NCBI GenBank assembly: GCA_964428745.1
Contig: CAYRYZ010000029.1
Location: forward strand, 1 to 19,157
Direction: 5' to 3'
From: GCA-002713455 sp964428745
GTDB taxonomy: Bacteria; Fidelibacterota; Marinisomatia; Marinisomatales; TCS55
DNA: 19,157 bases
Positions within the stretch are counted from its first letter, which is position 1. Each line of letters starts with the position of its first letter. Made by a program: the position numbers and the translations under genes. Shown here one piece after another: positions 14,592 through 19,157 of this stretch. The notes under the pieces were generated by a model. That model did no database searches. It worked only from the letters and a program-made list of their open reading frames with translations, and was not told where the DNA came from.

Positions 14592-17500
14592 ATGGCTTCG
14601 GTAATTTTCATTATGACTACAAACGGTAAAGCTTCAATTAATTTTCAAGATCTCATGCTTAATCGCATCCATGAAATTTTATTAGTGGCTAGCCCGTACG
14701 ATGCGTTTATCCTTGAGGAAGATGGACGATTAACTCAGCAAATACTTTATGAGTATTTAGGCATGAATCTTTCATACGCTCCTAGAGTTTGGCATGCAAA
14801 AAATGCTAAAACTGGGTTACGAATGCTATCCGACCGAAGTTATGACTTAGTTATTGTTATGATGCGAATATCAGATATGGATCCAATAACTTTTGGTGAG
14901 AATGTAAAAGAAAATTTTCCCGATAAACCTGTTGTTCTATTATCCTTTGATGAGTCAGAATTAAGCGGATTGCCAATAGAGCGAATCAAAAAAGTAATTG
15001 ATCAAATATACATTTGGTCTGGTAATGCTAACGTATTTCCTGCAATAATCAAAAATATTGAAGATCGAATGAATCTAAAGCGTGACTATGAAATCGCCGA
15101 TATTCGTTCAATTATTATGGTTGAAGATAATCCACGTTATTACTCTATAATTCTTCCATTGTTATATAGGACTGCTTTAAAACATGCTAGAAATTTGATT
15201 AGTAAAAGCTTATCAGATACTGATCGACTATTACTCTTTCGCGCTAGACCAAAAATTATTTTAACATCCACGTATGAGGAGGCAGTAGAATATTATGATA
15301 CTTATCGTAATAATATACTAGGAATTATCTCAGATATTCGCTTCCCGATAAACGGGTCAATGCACAAGAATGCTGGATTAAAACTAACAGAATATATAAG
15401 AAATAAAGATTCTGATATGCCTATAGTATTACAATCAACAAATTCAGAATTTGATCAGGTAGTTAAAAAAATTAATGCATCGTTTATCCATAAAAATTCA
15501 CCAACTCTATTGCAGGATTTAGAAGATTTTATTGTAAACAATTTTGGGTTTGGTGATTTTGTTTTTAGAGATCGGAAAGGAAAAGAAATATCCAGAGCCA
15601 ATGATCTCAAGAAATTCCAGAAAATTCTTAGAAAGATTCCATCAAACTCTCTTGAATACCATGCGTCAAAGAATCACTTCTCAAATTGGCTTGCCGTCCG
15701 TGGGGAATTTAATATAGCATCAAATTTAAGACCTGTTAAAATACGTGATTTCAATAACATAGATGATTTACGTAAAGTAATAATTGATGAGATAGAAGCA
15801 GGGAGACATGCTCGAAGCGAAGGACGTGTGGTTCAGTATAGTGACGATGTAAAAGATGAAAATATCAACTTTGTCCGATTATCTACGGGCTCACTTGGAG
15901 GTAAAGCTAGAGGATTGGCGTTCGCAATTAATTTACTCAACGAAACTAGCCTAAATGATAAATTTGCAAATATAAATATTCGAGTACCAAAAGTAGCTGT
16001 TATAGGAACAGATGAATTTGATTACTTTATGAATGAAAACAAATTATGGAAAATTGCATTTGCGAAAGATAAATCTGATAAATCTATTATTAACGCTTTT
16101 CTTAAAGGATCCTTATCTAAAAAAATTAAGTCAACGCTATCAAAATATTTATCAAATATAAAAAACCCTATTGCTGTGCGTTCATCCAGCTTGCTTGAAG
16201 ATTCACAATATCAACCTTTAGCTGGGATGTATGCTACTTATATGTTGCCCAATGCTGACCAATCTAAATCAATACGTCTTGAAGAATTAAAAAAAGCGAT
16301 TAAACTTGTATATGCATCAACTTACTTGAAAGAGCCTAAATCGTTGATCGAAGGATCCGTTCATCGTCATGAAGAAGAAAAAATGGCGATTATCATAATG
16401 GAGCTAATAGGCAAGAAACACGAACAACGATTCTATCCTTCTATAAGTGGATTAGCTCAAAGCTTTAATTATTATCCGGTATCTTACATGAAAAGAAAAG
16501 AAGGCGTTGTCTATCTTGCATTGGGATTAGGTAGAACTATCGCCGAAGGAGAAAAATCACTTAGATTCTCACCAAAGTATCCTGGAATTATTCCTCAATA
16601 CTACTCTGTTCGCTCAACCATAAGTAATTCCCAAAATCAGTTTTACGCCTTAGACCTTAAAAAAGGAATGAAACAACTCAAAGGTGGATTAAGTGAGAAC
16701 ACGTCGATATTTGACCTAGATACTGCAGAAAAAGATAGAGAATTAGATTGGGCTGCAAGTGTAGTTACAAAAGCTGACAATGTCGTAAAGGACTCTCTTA
16801 GGCACGATGGGACAAGAGTTATAACATTCCCTTCTGTACTTAAATGGAAAACTGCGCCATTACCTGAATTATTAATGGATCTGCTAGCATTGGGTGAATC
16901 GTCTTTAGGATGCCCAGTGGAAATAGAATTTGCGGTTAACCTATTTAACCAAGAAGATAAAATGAATGAATTCTGCCTATTGCAGATCAAACCAATGGTA
17001 GTAGGAGGCCTTGATCGTATTCAGGAATTTGATTCAATTCAAAAACAAAATATACTTTGCAGAAGTAACATTGCGCTGGGGAATGGAGTAATTGACAATA
17101 TTCGAAATATAATTATTGTTAATCCAAAAACATTTGATGCAGGAAAAACAAAATTAATCGCTAAACAAATTGAAAAGATTAATGAAAAAATGATTGATAA
17201 GGAAAAATACGTTTTAATTGGACCAGGGCGATGGGGTTCTGCTGATCCATGGCTTGGAATTCCAGTTGATTGGGATCAAATATCTAATGCTAAGGTTATT
17301 GTTGAATATGGAATGAAATCTTTCCCCGTAGATCCATCTTTTGGAAGTCACTTTTTTCAGAACGTAACATCAATGAGGATTGGTTATTTTACTTTAAATC
17401 ACAAAAATAAATCAGATAGCCTTGATTTAAAATGGATTAATTCACAGTCAACTAAACAAAAAACTAAATTTATCAAGTGGATTCAATTAGAAAAACCACT

Positions 17501-17600
17501 AACTATAACCATTGATGGGCAAACAGGTGATGGAAATATCATTAAACCGTTAGACCCAGTTAAAGAATCCATGGATGAGCAGGAAACCTCCGGGATATAA
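14592..17600 (+). CDS. Tandem receiver-like domains fused to a PPDK/PEP-synthase N-terminal (ATP-binding) domain
   Basis: A 1002-residue cytoplasmic protein without signal peptide or membrane segments. Residues about 27-135 resemble a receiver domain, but the phospho-aspartate position is Met90 (VIVMMRISDMD) and the acidic pair is missing (LLVASPYD). Residues about 172-315 form a second receiver with Glu178-Asp179, Asp248 in ISDIRFP, Ser282/Thr283 and Lys301, so it looks phosphorylatable. Residues about 428-800 are the ATP-grasp half of pyruvate phosphate dikinase/PEP synthase: GSLGGKARGLAFA (433-445), IAVRSSSLLEDSQYQPLAGM (527-546), VEIEF (776-780) and LLQIKPM (796-802). The phosphohistidine domain and PEP/pyruvate barrel are absent, so calling it a PEP synthase would be wrong. 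Residues about 810-1002 are unassigned. It is the only plus-strand protein gene, divergent from pgk. The start could also be ATG 14613; neither has a clear Shine-Dalgarno. Its role is unknown, perhaps a phosphorylation-controlled nucleotide-binding or phosphotransfer protein. Confidence 0.85.
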   Translation: MASVIFIMTTNGKASINFQDLMLNRIHEILLVASPYDAFILEEDGRLTQQILYEYLGMNLSYAPRVWHAKNAKTGLRMLSDRSYDLVIVMMRISDMDPITFGENVKENFPDKPVVLLSFDESELSGLPIERIKKVIDQIYIWSGNANVFPAIIKNIEDRMNLKRDYEIADIRSIIMVEDNPRYYSIILPLLYRTALKHARNLISKSLSDTDRLLLFRARPKIILTSTYEEAVEYYDTYRNNILGIISDIRFPINGSMHKNAGLKLTEYIRNKDSDMPIVLQSTNSEFDQVVKKINASFIHKNSPTLLQDLEDFIVNNFGFGDFVFRDRKGKEISRANDLKKFQKILRKIPSNSLEYHASKNHFSNWLAVRGEFNIASNLRPVKIRDFNNIDDLRKVIIDEIEAGRHARSEGRVVQYSDDVKDENINFVRLSTGSLGGKARGLAFAINLLNETSLNDKFANINIRVPKVAVIGTDEFDYFMNENKLWKIAFAKDKSDKSIINAFLKGSLSKKIKSTLSKYLSNIKNPIAVRSSSLLEDSQYQPLAGMYATYMLPNADQSKSIRLEELKKAIKLVYASTYLKEPKSLIEGSVHRHEEEKMAIIIMELIGKKHEQRFYPSISGLAQSFNYYPVSYMKRKEGVVYLALGLGRTIAEGEKSLRFSPKYPGIIPQYYSVRSTISNSQNQFYALDLKKGMKQLKGGLSENTSIFDLDTAEKDRELDWAASVVTKADNVVKDSLRHDGTRVITFPSVLKWKTAPLPELLMDLLALGESSLGCPVEIEFAVNLFNQEDKMNEFCLLQIKPMVVGGLDRIQEFDSIQKQNILCRSNIALGNGVIDNIRNIIIVNPKTFDAGKTKLIAKQIEKINEKMIDKEKYVLIGPGRWGSADPWLGIPVDWDQISNAKVIVEYGMKSFPVDPSFGSHFFQNVTSMRIGYFTLNHKNKSDSLDLKWINSQSTKQKTKFIKWIQLEKPLTITIDGQTGDGNIIKPLDPVKESMDEQETSGI

Positions 17601-17614
17601 AATTATATTTTTTT
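17595..17614 (+). terminator. Possible weak terminator after the receiver/PPDK-type gene
   Basis: ATATA, a four-base AAAT loop and TATAT form a 5-bp all-AT hairpin overlapping the stop codon, followed by six T. The stem is too weak for a confident intrinsic terminator, but the location in the 18-base gap between convergent genes is where one is expected. Confidence 0.2.
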
Positions 17615-17618
17615 ACTG

Positions 17619-18956
17619 CTAAACGACTCCTTGGTCGATCATCGCATCAGCTACTTTGATAAATCCCGCAATATTTGCACCCTTAACATAATCAATAGTT
17701 TTATCATTTGACCCATGATCAACACAAGCTTGGTGTATGCTTTGCATAATTCCATGAAGCTTCTGATCCACTTCCTCTCTACTCCACGATAACCGCATTG
17801 AATTCTGGCTCATCTCTAAACCAGATACCGCTACACCTCCCGCATTAGCAGCTTTTCCAGGACCAAAAAGTATATTGTTACCTAAAAATACTTCAACTGC
17901 ACTTGGCTCTGAAGGCATATTTGCGCCCTCTGCTACAGCTTTACAGCCATTCTTTACTAAGGTTTTAGCATCAGCTTCGTTAATTTCATTTTGAGTAGCA
18001 CATGGCAATCCTACCTCACACGCAACATCCCATGGACGCTTACCTTCCAAAAAGATTGCGCCATATTTTTCCGCATATTCACTTATCCTGCCACGTTTTA
18101 CATTCTTAAGATCCATAATATATTCAAGTTTACTAGAATCAATACCCTCAGGGTCATGAATAGTGCCACCTGAATCAGATAAAGTTATTACTTTACCTCC
18201 TAAGTCATTGACTTTCTCTGTTGCAAATTGGGCTACGTTCCCAGATCCAGATATTGCTACAGTTTTTCCATTAATGGAGTCACCTTTGGTTTTCAACATC
18301 TCTTCAGTAAAATAGACACAACCATATCCTGTTGCTTCTGGCCTAATTAAACTGCCACCCCAATTGAGCCCTTTTCCAGTCAAAATTCCAGAAAATTCAT
18401 TCATTATACGTTTATATTGACCAAATAAGTAACCAATTTCGCGACCACCTACGCCAATATCGCCAGCTGGCACATCTGTATCAGGGCCTATATGCCGTGA
18501 AAGTTCTGTCATGAATGATTGGCAAAAGCTCATAACTTCATTATTAGTTTTTCCCTTAGGATCAAAATCAGATCCACCTTTACCACCACCCATTGGAAGT
18601 GTTGTTAAACTATTTTTAAATACTTGTTCAAAACCTAAAAATTTTAGTATCCCCAAGTTCACGGATGGATGGAAACGCAATCCACCTTTATAAGGGCCAA
18701 TTGCAGAATTGAATTCAACGCGGAATCCTCTATTAACTTCAACTTCACCTCTATCATTTCTCCATGGCACTCTAAACATTACAACTCGTTCAGGCTCTAT
18801 TATTCTCTCTAATACTTTTGCATGAATATAATCGGGGTGATCTTTAAGAAAGTCCCATAAAGAGTCAACTACCTCATGAACTGCTTGGTGAAATTCTTTT
18901 TCACCTTGATTTTTAGCCTCGACATGCCCCATAAATTCTTCAACAGAATTATACAT
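17619..18956 (-). CDS. gdhA: Glutamate dehydrogenase, probably NADP-dependent
   Basis: Interconverts 2-oxoglutarate plus ammonium and glutamate; the E. coli GdhA-like form usually works in ammonium assimilation with NADPH. It is 445 residues, matching the hexameric short form. The substrate-binding stretch GPYKGGLRFHPSVN (Lys90), catalytic Lys126 in LPMGGGKGGSDFDPKGK and Asp166 in VPAGDIGVGGREIGY are present. The Rossmann motif is GSGNVA (237-242), and the end of the second strand reads ITLSDSGGT, like the SDS stretch of E. coli GdhA, hence the NADP inference. I chose ATG 18956 (MYNSVEEFMG) because AAAGGAG lies 5 bases upstream; an in-frame GTG at 18980 has no such site. It converges with the receiver/PPDK-type gene and diverges from tRNA-Met, so it has its own promoter in 18957-19106. 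Confidence 0.95.
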   Translation of the reverse strand: MYNSVEEFMGHVEAKNQGEKEFHQAVHEVVDSLWDFLKDHPDYIHAKVLERIIEPERVVMFRVPWRNDRGEVEVNRGFRVEFNSAIGPYKGGLRFHPSVNLGILKFLGFEQVFKNSLTTLPMGGGKGGSDFDPKGKTNNEVMSFCQSFMTELSRHIGPDTDVPAGDIGVGGREIGYLFGQYKRIMNEFSGILTGKGLNWGGSLIRPEATGYGCVYFTEEMLKTKGDSINGKTVAISGSGNVAQFATEKVNDLGGKVITLSDSGGTIHDPEGIDSSKLEYIMDLKNVKRGRISEYAEKYGAIFLEGKRPWDVACEVGLPCATQNEINEADAKTLVKNGCKAVAEGANMPSEPSAVEVFLGNNILFGPGKAANAGGVAVSGLEMSQNSMRLSWSREEVDQKLHGIMQSIHQACVDHGSNDKTIDYVKGANIAGFIKVADAMIDQGVV

Positions 18957-18961
18957 TGATA

Positions 18962-18968
18962 CTCCTTT
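18962..18968 (-). promoter_or_regulatory. Shine-Dalgarno site deciding the gdhA start
   Basis: AAAGGAG on the minus strand with a 5-base spacer to ATG 18956. It is the strongest ribosome binding site in the window and rules against the in-frame GTG at 18980. Confidence 0.75.
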
Positions 18969-18988
18969 ATAATTGACCACTTATATGA

Positions 18989-19000
18989 TCTTTTAAAAGA
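18989..19000. promoter_or_regulatory. Palindrome TCTTTTAAAAGA in the gdhA leader
   Basis: Perfect 12-base palindrome 32 bases upstream of the gdhA ATG, in the 150-base gap between gdhA and tRNA-Met. Possible operator; low confidence because of AT-rich composition. Confidence 0.15.
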
Positions 19001-19047
19001 CAAAAACCGGCAGAAATTAAAATATAAAATGAATTTCCCATATAAAA

Positions 19048-19059
19048 TTGTTTAAACAA
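19048..19059. promoter_or_regulatory. Palindrome TTGTTTAAACAA upstream of gdhA
   Basis: Perfect 12-base palindrome 91 bases upstream of the gdhA ATG and 47 before tRNA-Met. With the palindrome at 18989-19000 it is the second in this short divergent region. It could be a regulator site for either direction, or chance. Confidence 0.2.
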
Positions 19060-19094
19060 AAATAAGTAAATGAAGGTAAATTTTCCTGCTTTAT

Positions 19095-19100
19095 TATACT
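19095..19100 (+). promoter_or_regulatory. Possible -10 element for tRNA-Met
   Basis: TATACT, followed directly by TATAAT at 19101-19106, which abuts the first base of the tRNA. The first would place the transcription start at or next to the mature 5' end. No matching -35 hexamer is visible about 17 bases upstream, so this is tentative. Confidence 0.3.
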
Positions 19101-19106
19101 TATAAT

Positions 19107-19157
19107 GGCGGAGTAGCTCAGCTGGTTAGAGCAGTGGAATCATAATCCACGTGTCGG
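19107..19157 (+). tRNA. tRNA-Met(CAU), elongator type, 3' part off the window
   Basis: The first 51 bases of a tRNA: acceptor strand GGCGGAG, D arm GCTC..GAGC around AGCTGGTTA, anticodon stem GTGGA/TCCAC around loop ATCATAA with CAT at 19141-19143, then the start of the variable loop GTGTCGG. The T arm and the 3' acceptor strand lie beyond the right edge. It is not the initiator: the stem lacks the three consecutive G-C pairs next to the loop. A lysidine-modified tRNA-Ile(CAU) is possible but less likely; the missing half would help decide. Confidence 0.88.

Noticed and set aside
16643..16990. Minus-strand open frame inside the receiver/PPDK-type gene
   Set aside because: It is antisense to the ATP-grasp domain, with no ribosome binding site or recognisable domain.
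14592..17600. Phosphoenolpyruvate synthase or pyruvate phosphate dikinase
   Set aside because: Only the ATP-binding N-terminal domain is present. I found no phosphohistidine motif of the GG-x-TSHAA type and no PEP/pyruvate barrel, and two receiver-like domains are added at the front.
18957..18980. GTG start for glutamate dehydrogenase at 18980
   Set aside because: ATG 18956 has AAAGGAG at 5 bases and gives the usual length; the extra residues would be read from the ribosome binding site.
19107..19157. Initiator tRNA-fMet
   Set aside because: The anticodon stem GTGGA/TCCAC lacks the three G-C pairs adjoining the loop that mark initiators.
1..19157. Mobile elements, CRISPR arrays or phage genes
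   Set aside because: I saw no transposase, integrase or structural phage protein, no spaced direct-repeat array and no target-site duplications; gene content is housekeeping throughout.

Overview
The window is an AT-rich (by eye roughly one-third G+C, not computed), tightly packed chromosomal segment from a Gram-negative-type bacterium. I see no insertion sequence, phage gene, CRISPR array or integrase. The one fully visible tRNA does not encode its CCA end. The low G+C, very short intergenic gaps, frequent GTG/TTG starts and the large receiver-plus-pyruvate-phosphate-dikinase-N protein fit a marine FCB-group lineage such as Marinimicrobia/SAR406. That placement is inference; no rRNA or taxonomic marker search was possible.

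Layout. Bases 1-14496 are one uninterrupted minus-strand run, transcribed right to left: pgk, tpiA, secG, tRNA-Leu(GAG), a secreted TPR protein, a HAD phosphatase, acpS, a bifunctional NAD(P)HX repair enzyme, a VanZ-like membrane protein, recN, murA, trkA, trkH, an enoyl-CoA hydratase, and an NhaC-type Na+/H+ antiporter that runs off the left edge. Junctions are mostly overlaps or gaps of a few bases; the largest is 66 bases, between murA and trkA. Bases 14592-17600 carry the only plus-strand protein gene, a 1002-residue protein with two receiver-like domains followed by the ATP-binding part of pyruvate phosphate dikinase. It is transcribed divergently from pgk across a 95-base gap. It converges on gdhA (minus strand, 17619-18956), and the right edge holds the first 51 bases of a plus-strand tRNA-Met(CAU), divergent from gdhA. 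No stretch over 300 bases lacks a gene.

How the genes fit together. The content is mainly housekeeping: lower glycolysis (pgk, tpiA), protein export (secG), carrier-protein activation for lipid synthesis (acpS), nicotinamide cofactor repair (nnr), DNA repair (recN), peptidoglycan synthesis (murA), K+ uptake with its NAD-binding gate (trkA/trkH), Na+/H+ exchange (nhaC) and nitrogen assimilation (gdhA).

The most interesting items are: (1) the receiver-receiver-PPDK_N protein, which lacks the phosphohistidine and PEP-binding domains needed for PEP synthesis, has one degenerate and one intact receiver, and ends in a conserved-looking region I cannot assign; and (2) acpS, which is intact in every catalytic residue but has no ATG, GTG or TTG available as a start. 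An ACG sits at ideal distance from a strong Shine-Dalgarno sequence, and one silent C-to-T change would make it ATG.
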